A stretch of DNA of 36,407 nucleotides from JBEKZD01 sp050013395 (GTDB taxonomy: Bacteria > Verrucomicrobiota > Verrucomicrobiia > Palsa-1439). The notes under the pieces are model-generated. The model ran no database searches. It was not told where the DNA came from and saw only the letters and a list, made by a program, of their open reading frames with translations. A program made the translations under genes and the position numbers. This document shows, piece after piece, positions 14,009 through 21,610 of the stretch. Location of the stretch: assembly GCA_050013395.1 (NCBI GenBank), contig JBEKFI010000013.1:1-36407 (forward strand), in the 5' to 3' direction. How positions within the stretch are numbered: the first letter of the stretch is position 1; each line of letters opens with the position of its first letter.

Positions 14009-15589
14009 TCACTGCACTCGCGGCCCGGCGGCCAGGATCTCGGCGGACACGCCCTTGAACTGCTCGAAGTTTTTGATGAACCGTGCCGCCAGATCGTGCG
14101 CCCGCTGTTCGTAATCCTTGATGTCACTGGCCGATAGCCGCGGATCGAGCACTTCCGGCGGCATCTCCGGCAGCGCCTTCGGCACCTCGAAACCGAACAC
14201 CGGATCGATCCAAAACTCGGCCCGGTCGAGCAAATCGTTCAACACATGCGCAACACTGTGCCGGTTGTGCCACAGCGGAATGCGCGGGCCTTGCCCAAAC
14301 GGGTCGCCGACCCAGCCCGTGTTGAGCAGGTAACACTGCACCTTGTGTTCGCGCATCTTCCTGGCCAGCATCTCGGCGTAGGTTTGCGGCGGCAACGGCA
14401 GAAACGGCGCGCCGAAACACGCCGAGAAGGTCGGCACCGGATTCTTGCCGAGGTTGGTTTCCGTGCCGGCCAGCGACGCCGTGTAGCCGGACATGAAATG
14501 GTACATCGCATGGGCGGGACTCAAGCGCGCCACGGGCGGCAACACGCCAAACGCGTCGCAAGCCAGAAACACAATGGCCCGCGGATGGCCGCCCAGGCCA
14601 CCGGGAACTGCGTTGGCTATGTAGTCCAGCGGATAGGCACAGCGGGTGTTCTCGGTGATCGAATCGTCAAAGTAATCCGGCTCGCGCGTGACCGGGTCCA
14701 CCACCACGTTCTCGATCACCGATCCGAATCGAATCGCGTCCCAGATCAGCGGCTCGCGTTCCTTGGTGAGTTTGATGCACTTGGCGTAACAGCCGCCTTC
14801 GAAATTGAACACGCCCTGGTCGCTCCAGCCGTGCTCGTCGTCGCCGATCAGGCCGCGGTTCGGGTCGGCCGAGAGCGTCGTCTTGCCCGTGCCGCTCAAG
14901 CCGAAAAACAGCGCCACGTCGCCGTCCTTGCCGATGTTGGCCGAGCAATGCATCGGCAACACGCCCTGCAGCGGCAGCACGTAGTTCAAGACGCTGAAGA
15001 TGCTCTTCTTCATCTCGCCCGCGTATTCCGTGCCGCCGATGAGCACGGTCCTGCGCGCGGAATCCACAATGATGAACGCTTCGCTGTTGAGCTTGTGCTT
15101 CTTCGGATCGGCGAGAAACTTGCAGGCGTTGATGACCGTCCACTGCGGCGCATGGCTCTCGAGTTGCTCCGGCGCGGCACGACGGAACAATTGTTTCACA
15201 AACAAGCTGTGCCACGCCAGTTCCGTGATGATGCGGATCGGCATGGTGTACCGCGGGTCCGCGCCGGCAAAACCATCCATCACGAACAACTCGCGGCCCT
15301 GCAAATAGGCCAACACTTCCTGCCGCAACCCGAGATAACCTTCCTCGGAAATCGGCTGGTTGGTCTTGCCCCACCAAATCTTGTCACGGCTCGACGGCTC
15401 TTCGACGACGAACTTGTCGCGCGGCGAACGCCCCGTCCGCTTGCCAGTCAACGCGTTGAGCGCGCCACTGCTGGTTAACACGGCTTCGTTCCGCCGCACC
15501 GCCTCCTCGATCAAGCGGACGGGTGACAGATTCCAATGCACCTTGCCGGGGCGCACGATGCCGTGATTTTCCAGTCCATACTTACTCAT
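14009..15589 (-). CDS. pckA: Phosphoenolpyruvate carboxykinase (ATP)
   Basis: Converts oxaloacetate and ATP to PEP, the entry to gluconeogenesis. 526 residues from ATG 15589 (MSKYGLENHG), the usual length of the ATP-type enzyme. Visible features are TGKRTGRSPRDKFVV near the N-terminus (substrate-binding Arg), EYAGEMKKS (metal Lys region), the P-loop GLSGTGKTTLS (about 228-238), the metal-binding DDEHGW (about 250) and NTGWVGDPFGQG near the C-terminus. The upstream sequence GAGGGAATTCCCTT contains the likely ribosome-binding site. It is flanked by repeat elements on both sides and is probably monocistronic. Confidence 0.96.
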   Translation of the reverse strand: MSKYGLENHGIVRPGKVHWNLSPVRLIEEAVRRNEAVLTSSGALNALTGKRTGRSPRDKFVVEEPSSRDKIWWGKTNQPISEEGYLGLRQEVLAYLQGRELFVMDGFAGADPRYTMPIRIITELAWHSLFVKQLFRRAAPEQLESHAPQWTVINACKFLADPKKHKLNSEAFIIVDSARRTVLIGGTEYAGEMKKSIFSVLNYVLPLQGVLPMHCSANIGKDGDVALFFGLSGTGKTTLSADPNRGLIGDDEHGWSDQGVFNFEGGCYAKCIKLTKEREPLIWDAIRFGSVIENVVVDPVTREPDYFDDSITENTRCAYPLDYIANAVPGGLGGHPRAIVFLACDAFGVLPPVARLSPAHAMYHFMSGYTASLAGTETNLGKNPVPTFSACFGAPFLPLPPQTYAEMLARKMREHKVQCYLLNTGWVGDPFGQGPRIPLWHNRHSVAHVLNDLLDRAEFWIDPVFGFEVPKALPEMPPEVLDPRLSASDIKDYEQRAHDLAARFIKNFEQFKGVSAEILAAGPRVQ

Positions 15590-15670
15590 AAGGGAATTCC
15601 CTCGCCGTTGCCCGGCGGGTTTACACCGATTTTCCCCGTAGCGCAACAGAAAAAAGCATGGACTGAAAAG

Positions 15671-15730
15671 TAGCGCGGGCGTCCCGCCCGTAAACCACCT
15701 CACGAAACGGGCGAGACGCCCGCGCTACTA
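15671..15730. repeat. Inverted repeat element, family B
   Basis: TAGCGCGGGCGTCCCGCCCG to GAGACGCCCGCGCTACTA. Its right end, read on the minus strand, gives TAGTAG, which supplies the stop codon of the radical SAM gene. Confidence 0.9.
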
Positions 15731-16591
15731 AGCACCGTAAAAACTCTCCACCTCCAGCTCCATTTCTTTCCGCAAGCGCCCGGCGATGGCGTCCACTTCC
15801 TTGTTCGTGAGCGCCGTGACGAATTGCCACGCGGGAACACCGTCCACAATCGTCATCGACTTGCGGGCGATGGTGTACACCTGCACGAGCCTGACGTTGC
15901 CGATCTCGCGGAGGCGCTGGCAGTAGGCGGTGATTTCGTTGGCGCTCGGGCGGACGCCGTGCACTTTCATGAACAAGCTTTGAATCACAACGGGGCGCGC
16001 CTTCGCGCAGTCCCCGATGTTTTTCAAGACGCGCCCGAACGGGATCTTCGTGCGGTTGATCAGCTTGAAATAATCTTCCGTTCCCGCGTCCAATTTTGCC
16101 CAGACTTCGCCGCTGTTGGCATCCATGATTTCAAGCCCGCGTTTTACGTCGGCGCGATCAAGTCCACCAGCATCGGTGATGAGAACAATTTTCACGTGGG
16201 GTGGTTTGACGCGCGCGATCATCGCGATGGTTGCGGAGAAATCGTTCAGCGTCGTCGGCTCGGCATCGCCGCTGAGAGCGATGTCGTTCAAGCGGAGCAG
16301 TTCGCGCGGGACGGAGTCGAACGGCGGATGCTGGGACAATTCACCCGAGCGCACCATTTCCAGCATTGCGCGCAGTTCTTCCTCAGCATCGGCGAGGTCG
16401 AACTCTTTCACAGGCGGCTCGGTCGTGCGGTCCACTTGGCAGTAAATACAGTCGAAGTTGCACACCTTGTCGGGATTCGTGTTGATGCCAATAGAAATGC
16501 CGTGGCTGCGCCGCGAGAGGACCGGGTAAACGAACTTGAAGTCCTCAAACCGCCGCGGATGCTGACGGTGAGCTGGCAGGATGTTGTCCAT
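15728..16591 (-). CDS. Radical SAM protein
   Basis: 287 residues from the ATG at 16591 (MDNILPAHRQHPRRF). The open frame runs further upstream, but that part is translated repeat sequence. The iron-sulphur/SAM site is CNFDCIYCQ (CxxxCxxC). Other conserved parts are YPVLSRRSHGISIGIN before the cluster, ALSGDAEPTTL (GGE-like SAM-binding strand), KIVLITDAGG and KLDAGTEDYF. The architecture resembles Fe-S-dependent enzymes of the MoaA/Elp3-like superfamily, often annotated only as radical SAM protein; the substrate is not evident. It is divergently arranged with era (83 bp apart). The stop TAG is contributed by the family B repeat. Confidence 0.88.
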   Translation of the reverse strand: MDNILPAHRQHPRRFEDFKFVYPVLSRRSHGISIGINTNPDKVCNFDCIYCQVDRTTEPPVKEFDLADAEEELRAMLEMVRSGELSQHPPFDSVPRELLRLNDIALSGDAEPTTLNDFSATIAMIARVKPPHVKIVLITDAGGLDRADVKRGLEIMDANSGEVWAKLDAGTEDYFKLINRTKIPFGRVLKNIGDCAKARPVVIQSLFMKVHGVRPSANEITAYCQRLREIGNVRLVQVYTIARKSMTIVDGVPAWQFVTALTNKEVDAIAGRLRKEMELEVESFYGA

Positions 16592-16599
16592 CAAGATGA

Positions 16600-16662
16600 G
16601 TATCCACGAATTCCACAGATTTTCACGGAATAAATCCGTGTCATCCGTGCCATCCGTGGATA
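16600..16662. repeat. ATCCGTG-type repeat in the divergent radical SAM/era promoter region
   Basis: TATCCACGAATTCCACAG and CCATCCGTGGATA are inverted ends, with several ATCCGTG units between. It fills almost the whole 83-bp gap between two divergent start codons, so any promoters must lie within it. Related copies: 17608-17694 and 21492-21556. Confidence 0.75.
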
Positions 16663-16674
16663 AAATTGCTGCCG

Positions 16675-17610
16675 ATGGAGACAGCATCCAACTTCAAATC
16701 CGGCCTCGCCGTGCTGGTCGGCCGCACCAACGTCGGCAAATCCACGCTTCTCAATGCGCTGGTCGGCACCAAGATCGCCATCGTCACCCCCAAACCGCAG
16801 ACCACGCGCGATACCATCCACGGCATCGTCCACCGTCCCGAAGGCCAGATCGTCTTCGTGGACACGCCCGGCATCTTCAAGACCCAGCCGAGCAAACTCG
16901 TCTCAAATCTCCACCACAAAGTCCGCGACGCCATCGAAGGCATCGACGTCATTGTCCACGTTGTCGATCCATCGCGCGCCATCGGGCCCGAAGACAACAT
17001 GGTCAACGACATCGTCGACCACGTCGCCCAGCCCCGGATTCTCTGTCTGAACAAACTCGACCTGCCCAACCGCTACTACCGCGAATCGTGGCTCGAGCGC
17101 GCCGGGGCTGTTGTAGGGCAAGCTTCCAGCTTGCCAGGGAACGAGGGGCAACCGGGACTGTCGCCCTACAGTTCCGTGGTGGAGGTTTCTGCGCTGAAAG
17201 AAAAGAATATCGAGCTTCTGATCCAAGCCATCTTCCGCCATCTGCCCGTCGGCCCGCCGCAATACCCCGACGGTCAGATCACGAACGCCACCAACGAATT
17301 CTGGATCACCGAAGTCATCCGCGAAAAGGTTTACCTCCAGACCAGCCAGGAAGTTCCCTACACGACGACCGTGCAATTCGAGCGCATCGAAGACCGCAAC
17401 GACAAGCAGGGCAAGCCTCTGCTCTACATCAAAGCCGCCATCCTCACCACCGACGAGCGCTACCAACGCATGCTCATCGGCCAGGGCGCGAGAAAGATTA
17501 AGAACATCGGCAGCGCTGCCCGCAAAGAACTCGAAGTCGCCATGAACCGCAAAGTCTTCCTCGACCTCGCCGTGCTCGTGGACGAACAGTGGATGGACCG
17601 GTTGCAGTAA
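16675..17610 (+). CDS. era: GTPase Era
   Basis: Essential GTPase that binds the 3' end of 16S rRNA during 30S maturation. 311 residues from ATG 16675. G1 GRTNVGKST, G3 DTPG and G4 NKLD are intact, followed by the G5 region VSALK. The C-terminal KH domain shows IKAAILTTDERYQRMLIGQG followed by a lysine-rich helix. Residues 146-166 (VVGQASSLPGNEGQPGLSPY) are encoded by a 59-bp inverted repeat inserted in frame between G4 and G5. The TAA stop coincides with the first three bases of an ATCCGTG-type repeat. The functional link with rsmA (same 16S helix) is known biology, but the genes are 13 kb apart here. Confidence 0.96.
   Translation: METASNFKSGLAVLVGRTNVGKSTLLNALVGTKIAIVTPKPQTTRDTIHGIVHRPEGQIVFVDTPGIFKTQPSKLVSNLHHKVRDAIEGIDVIVHVVDPSRAIGPEDNMVNDIVDHVAQPRILCLNKLDLPNRYYRESWLERAGAVVGQASSLPGNEGQPGLSPYSSVVEVSALKEKNIELLIQAIFRHLPVGPPQYPDGQITNATNEFWITEVIREKVYLQTSQEVPYTTTVQFERIEDRNDKQGKPLLYIKAAILTTDERYQRMLIGQGARKIKNIGSAARKELEVAMNRKVFLDLAVLVDEQWMDRLQ
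17112..17170 (+). repeat. Inverted repeat element, family C, in frame inside era
   Basis: TGTAGGGCAAGCTTCCAGCT to GGGACTGTCGCCCTACA. AAGCTTCCAGCTT forms a hairpin and the outer GTAGGGC/GCCCTAC ends pair. Read as VGQASSLP, the same phase as the family C copy inside uvrA at 26248. Confidence 0.88.
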
Positions 17611-17943
17611 GCCACAGATTCACGCGGATGGAACACGGATAGTTGGCCTGCTGCGCTTTGCGCTGTCGCGCAAACCACGCCTCATCCGTGGCCTCGTTCC
17701 GCCAATTCAAGTTCGCTCTGTTCCGCATCGTGGAAGAACTACGGATCATTTTCCTCACCCGAACGCCTGTGCCGCCAGAATGGTTTTCACCATGACTTTT
17801 TACCTATTCAAATCAGGCCGTTGGGGTCTGTTGCGTCCGCTGCTTCAAACGCTAGAGTGCACGCGTTTGCTGGGAACCGGCCATGAGGCCGGCACCCGAT
17901 GGGCGAAACGAGAAAACCAGGAACCAAGAGAAAGGACAAAGAC
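17608..17943. other. Non-coding stretch after era with ATCCGTG-type repeat
   Basis: TAAGCCACAGATTCACGCGG opens the element, the TAA serving as the era stop; the opposite end CTCATCCGTGGCC is at 17682-17694. The rest, up to the TPR gene, shows no recognisable gene or promoter. AGAAAGGA at about 17930 is the likely ribosome-binding site of the next gene. Confidence 0.65.
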
Positions 17944-18801
17944 ATGAAGAACCTGATCTGGGCAGCAGTGGGCACCGGCGTCGTGGCGATCGCGGCGATG
18001 GCGATTATGGAGTGGCAAAGCAATCCGACGACGCCGACGGACACAACAGTGTCATCAATGGAGACTCCCGCGCCGAGTGTGAAACCTCCGCCGCGCACTT
18101 TGCCAGCGCGAGTCCATCCTCCCGAACGGGCAATCCAGAATCACATCGTCGTGAAATCAGCTGTTGAACCTGCGACAGCCCCAACCGAGGGGGTGCCAAC
18201 GCCTCCGGTGGCTCAAACCGCGACGAAAGCGAAACCAACCTTCTCCCCGGCGATCAGCCGGGCGCTCGAAACGCTGTTCACGCCGCAGGGCGATTACGCA
18301 GACAAGCAGGCGGCATGGAGACAACTGGCCGAGTCCGGGAAGCTGGACCAAGCCATTAAAGAACTGGAGCATCAGACCGGCGAAGATCCTTCCGATGCCG
18401 TAAGCCTGGCGGTGTTGGGCCAGGCGTATTTGAACAAGTGCGGGGCGAGTAAGGACGTGCGTGAACAGGGTATCCTAGGGATGAAAGCCGACATGACCTT
18501 CGAGGCGGCTCTGAAGCTCGACCCGAAGAACTGGGAAGCGCGGCTCATCAAGGCCGCCGCCATGTCTTATTGGCCGCCGGAGTTGAACAAATCACAGGAG
18601 GTCATGGAGAATCTCGTCACGCTGGTCGAACAACAGGAAGCTCAGGCTGCACGGCCGGAATACGCGTATACCTACGTGCTGCTGGGCGACCAATACCTGA
18701 AGGCCGGCTATCCCGACCTGGCTCGCGACATGTGGCAGCGCGGCGCGAGATTATATCCCAACGACAGCGCGCTCCCGAAAAGACTGGCGGGACAACCATG
18801 A
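17944..18801 (+). CDS. Membrane-anchored TPR-like protein
   Basis: 285 residues from ATG 17944, with a purine-rich ribosome-binding site just upstream. An N-terminal hydrophobic segment (MKNLIWAAVGTGVVAIAAMA) would anchor it, or act as an uncleaved signal. A Pro/Thr-rich linker runs to about residue 95, followed by helical repeats that look tetratricopeptide-like: AVSLAVLGQAYLNKCG, AALKLDPKNWEARLIKAAAM and YTYVLLGDQYLKAGYPDLAR. No enzyme motif is seen. Its TGA overlaps the next ATG (ATGA), and the downstream genes encode a two-component system, so it may be an accessory sensor of that pathway (inference). Confidence 0.75.
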   Translation: MKNLIWAAVGTGVVAIAAMAIMEWQSNPTTPTDTTVSSMETPAPSVKPPPRTLPARVHPPERAIQNHIVVKSAVEPATAPTEGVPTPPVAQTATKAKPTFSPAISRALETLFTPQGDYADKQAAWRQLAESGKLDQAIKELEHQTGEDPSDAVSLAVLGQAYLNKCGASKDVREQGILGMKADMTFEAALKLDPKNWEARLIKAAAMSYWPPELNKSQEVMENLVTLVEQQEAQAARPEYAYTYVLLGDQYLKAGYPDLARDMWQRGARLYPNDSALPKRLAGQP

Positions 18802-18914
18802 ACCCGGCGACACACTTGGCGGCTACCATGACCAACGCCGTTCGGCAAGAAACGCTTTGCTCTCGGACAACATTCTCCTCCATACTAACCACAGCACTGG
18901 GATTACCGCGATGA
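18798..18914 (+). CDS. 38-residue ORF coupled by ATGA at both ends
   Basis: ATG at 18798 overlaps the TGA of the TPR gene, and its own TGA (18912-18914) overlaps the ATG of the sensor kinase gene. It starts MNPATHLAATMTNAVRQETL and ends ALGLPR. No domain is recognised. The double four-base overlap suggests translation coupling, either as a real microprotein or as a ribosome relay between the two genes. Confidence 0.45.
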   Translation: MNPATHLAATMTNAVRQETLCSRTTFSSILTTALGLPR

Positions 18915-20206
18915 TCTCCAATTCTGCCTCGTCGTCCGCCGACCTGACTGCGCCATTACCGGCGCGCCAGTTTCGAGGGTTCCTCCTGTTTTTTCATTTG
19001 GTGTTTCTCGGGATGTTGATCGTCACCTTGTACGCTCACCTGCACCGGGCCAGGGGAGCTTGGGGACGGGACGACATTACCCTAGTCGGTCTGGTGACAG
19101 TCCAGATCCTTCTCTATCTGTTTTGCTTTGCTCTACCGAGCCTTGGCGACCTCTGGCCGGCCGGGCGATGGTTTGGAAAGCTTTTTAGGGACATGAACGA
19201 GCATGGCCGCCGCAACCCTTCGCTGGCCCTGCGGTTTTGGGGAGTGTACATCGCGGTGAGCGTGGCGATCGTCCTCGCGGAGAGTCGGATTGAGCCAGCT
19301 TATCGGTTTATGCTGTTCGCTTATGTCGGCCAGATTTCCGCCCTGCCGTTTCGCATCTCGGTGCCCGGAACCGTGGTCATCATCGCAGCCTTTCTCCTGA
19401 ACGCGCTTGGCTGGAAGGGGCTTGCCTCCTGGCGGGTTCTGGATGCGCTGCTGATGGTGGTGCCCCTGAGTGCCCTGGTCCTCTTCATGGGCAGGACGAT
19501 TGTCACCAGCGGCGAACGCGGAAAGTTGATTCTCGAACTGGAGGCGGCCAAACGCGAGCTCGAACTGGCCCGCCAACGGGATGCCGAACTGGCCGCCCTG
19601 CGGGAACGCGAACGACTGGCGCGCGACCTCCACGACAACCTCGGCCACTCGCTGGTCACAATGACCGTGCAACTCGAAGCCGCGCAACGGTTGATCTCCG
19701 TCGATCCGGCCCGCACCGCCGTGGCGCTGGAGGAAATGAAAACGTTGTCACGCTCCAGCATGGAATCCTTGCGCCGGTCGCTGGACAACCTGCGCGCGCC
19801 GGGGTTGGGCGACAAACCGCTGACCGAGGCGCTGCAATCGTTGTGCGCAGAGACAAGTCGTCGCACCGGCCTCAAAATCGATTGCCAGATTGCCGAAGGA
19901 GCGAACGGTTTGCCGCCGGCCGTGGCGGAAACTCTCTGGCACGTCGCGCAGGAAGGATTGACGAACGTGGAGAAACACGCCCAAGCCCAGCAGGCGACCG
20001 TCAGCCTGAGTCTCCAACCTCAGTTGGTTGTGCTGCGCGTGAGCGACGACGGCATCGGTCTGCCAGCGGACGCCGAACGCACACCCGGGCACTACGGGTT
20101 GCGCGGGATGCGGGAGCGCGTGGAAGGCGTCGGCGGCACGTTCGTGTTGACAACCGCACAACCCAAGGGGACGATTGTTGAAGCGCGCGTGCCTTTGATT
20201 GCCTGA
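18911..20206 (+). CDS. Sensor histidine kinase, NarX/DesK-type (HisKA_3)
   Basis: 431 residues from ATG 18911. Six hydrophobic segments (about 22-44, 56-76, 109-124, 131-147, 153-168, 175-194) form a membrane sensor with little periplasmic sequence, followed by a coiled coil (about 205-232). The phosphoacceptor is His241 in RERERLARDLHDNLGHSL. The ATPase domain has the N box EGLTNVEKHA, the G1 box SDDGIG and the G2 box HYGLRGMRERV. This class pairs with LuxR-type regulators, and one is encoded 500 bp downstream. The signal is unknown; the membrane-embedded sensor resembles lipid- or envelope-sensing kinases. Confidence 0.93.
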   Translation: MISNSASSSADLTAPLPARQFRGFLLFFHLVFLGMLIVTLYAHLHRARGAWGRDDITLVGLVTVQILLYLFCFALPSLGDLWPAGRWFGKLFRDMNEHGRRNPSLALRFWGVYIAVSVAIVLAESRIEPAYRFMLFAYVGQISALPFRISVPGTVVIIAAFLLNALGWKGLASWRVLDALLMVVPLSALVLFMGRTIVTSGERGKLILELEAAKRELELARQRDAELAALRERERLARDLHDNLGHSLVTMTVQLEAAQRLISVDPARTAVALEEMKTLSRSSMESLRRSLDNLRAPGLGDKPLTEALQSLCAETSRRTGLKIDCQIAEGANGLPPAVAETLWHVAQEGLTNVEKHAQAQQATVSLSLQPQLVVLRVSDDGIGLPADAERTPGHYGLRGMRERVEGVGGTFVLTTAQPKGTIVEARVPLIA

Positions 20207-20231
20207 TGAGGCGGCATACAATGCTTTTACC

Positions 20232-20663
20232 ATGACACGATTTCCTTGCAGCGGACATGAAACGACCCGGGGGATGGTGTGGTTCCCTCGGATGCTCGAT
20301 AAGCTGCGCTTGCACGCCAGGGGCGAGCTGCCGCCGGATTACGTCCCCTGGCTTGGCAAAGGTTTTGACGGCCGTTGCTGTCGTTTCCTTCGCGTCGAGT
20401 ATGAGGCGTTGGTTAGTCGCACGCTGCAAGGTGGCACTGACGAAGAGATTCTCGCATGGTGTTTTCAGGTGGGGCGACCGTTGTCGGACGAAGACATCGA
20501 GGTCTGGAGCGATTTCATGCGCAAGCGCGGTATTCGTGATTCGCCCGAGGTGCTGGCTGACCTCGAAGAGTCCAAGCGCAAGAGTGGTTTGGCACACCGT
20601 GCCGACATCGACACTTATCTCCGCCGCCACGATGCCGAGGAAGGACGCGACCATGCCACCTAA
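20232..20663 (+). CDS. DUF5069 family protein
   Basis: 143 residues from ATG 20232. It shows the pattern I recall for DUF5069: TTRGMVWFPRMLDKLRLH near the N-terminus, a GFDGRCCRFL segment, then EEILAWCFQVGRPLSDEDIE and a helical C-terminus. No catalytic motif or membrane segment is visible and its function is not known. It lies between a histidine kinase and its probable response regulator on the same strand, 25 bp after the former and 44 bp before the latter, which suggests co-expression with the signalling pair. Confidence 0.75.
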   Translation: MTRFPCSGHETTRGMVWFPRMLDKLRLHARGELPPDYVPWLGKGFDGRCCRFLRVEYEALVSRTLQGGTDEEILAWCFQVGRPLSDEDIEVWSDFMRKRGIRDSPEVLADLEESKRKSGLAHRADIDTYLRRHDAEEGRDHAT

Positions 20664-20707
20664 CCCGTTGACCGTAATGAGTCGCAGTCTCGCCTTTTAG
20701 TTCATCG

Positions 20708-21340
20708 ATGAAACCGATCCGGATTCTGCTGGCTGAAGACCAGACGCTCATGCGTCAGGGATTGAAGACCATCTTGGACCTTGAGTCCGGCTTTCGGGTT
20801 GTGGGCGAAGCGGCTGACGGTCCGTCAGCCGTCAAACTCGCGTTGGAACTCCGGCCCGACATCATTCTCATGGATGTCCAGATGCCAGCACTGAACGGCG
20901 TGGAAGCCACCGCCGCCATCTGCAAAGCCTGGCCGGAAGCGCGAATCATCATCCTGACCACGTTCGACCGCGACGATTATGTCTTTGCGGGCGTGCGGGC
21001 CGGGGCGGTGGGTTATCTTCTGAAAGACCTGCCGGCGCAGAAGTTGATCGAGACCATCCGTGCCGTGCATGACGGCGAAGTGTTCATCCAGCCGGAGATC
21101 GCTTCGCGCGCTCTCCGCGCCACGCTGCATCCGACGGAGGGATTGATCGAGCCGCTATCTGACCGCGAGCGGGAGGTGCTGGTGATGCTGGCCCAGGGAA
21201 TTGCCAACAAGGAGATCGCCGACAAACTGCACATCGCCGAAGGCACGGTGAAGAATCACGTCTCCAACATCCTCGGCAAGCTGCAGGCTCAGAACCGCAC
21301 TCAAGCGGCGGACATCGCTCGAAAGCGAGGGCTGATTTAG
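20708..21340 (+). CDS. Response regulator, NarL/FixJ type
   Basis: 210 residues. The receiver domain (1-120) has the acidic pair E10-D11, phosphoacceptor Asp56 in ILMDVQMP, the Thr switch at LTTFD and Lys in YLLKD. The C-terminal LuxR helix-turn-helix (about 147-208) reads LSDREREVLVMLAQGIANKE and GTVKNHVSNILGKL. Probable partner of the HisKA_3 kinase encoded upstream. The TAG stop (21338-21340) overlaps the left end of an inverted-repeat element. Confidence 0.95.
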   Translation: MKPIRILLAEDQTLMRQGLKTILDLESGFRVVGEAADGPSAVKLALELRPDIILMDVQMPALNGVEATAAICKAWPEARIIILTTFDRDDYVFAGVRAGAVGYLLKDLPAQKLIETIRAVHDGEVFIQPEIASRALRATLHPTEGLIEPLSDREREVLVMLAQGIANKEIADKLHIAEGTVKNHVSNILGKLQAQNRTQAADIARKRGLI

Positions 21341-21473
21341 AGCGCCTAACAAAACTGTAGCCGCAGGCTTTAGCCTGCGCGGGAAAAGCGCACCTGTAAG
21401 CCGAGTCTGCGAGACGCGCTCAACAGAGCGCAACGGTGCGGCTACAAAGGGGGCCGGTTTTGTTAGCGGCTCT
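21339..21473. repeat. Compound inverted-repeat element (about 135 bp)
   Basis: The outer ends AGAGCGCCTAACAAAAC (21339-21355) and GTTTTGTTAGCGGCTCT (21457-21473) are inverted near-copies. Nested inside is a GTAGCCGCAGGC...GCGGCTACA element (21356-21447). The structure looks like one repeat inserted in another, or a miniature element carrying cargo. Its left end supplies the response regulator stop. Confidence 0.7.
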
Positions 21474-21491
21474 TAGTCCGATCTGCAGCGA

Positions 21492-21556
21492 TAAGCCACG
21501 GATGGTCACGGATGAACGGCGTAGAATCCGTGGTGCATCCGTGTGAATCTGTGGCT
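21492..21556. repeat. ATCCGTG-type inverted repeat upstream of uvrA
   Basis: TAAGCCACGGATGGTCACGG to CATCCGTGTGAATCTGTGGC are inverted ends. An in-frame ATG within it (21512) would falsely extend uvrA by 33 codons. Confidence 0.8.
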
Positions 21557-21610
21557 AGGGCCCGCCTCTCTTGCCAACCATTCACAATACGTTACAGTAG
21601 CGCCGCGAGT

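Noticed and set aside
14246..15478. A 410-codon plus-strand open frame opposite pckA
   Set aside because: Antisense to a strongly conserved enzyme; composition is rich in Arg/Ala/Gly/His without any motif.
16592..16687. N-terminal extension of the radical SAM protein
   Set aside because: The extension is repeat-derived (STDGTDDTDLF); ATG 16591 fits the family.
21512..21610. 33-codon N-terminal extension of uvrA
   Set aside because: It is translated ATCCGTG-type repeat; the UvrA family begins near the ATG at 21611.
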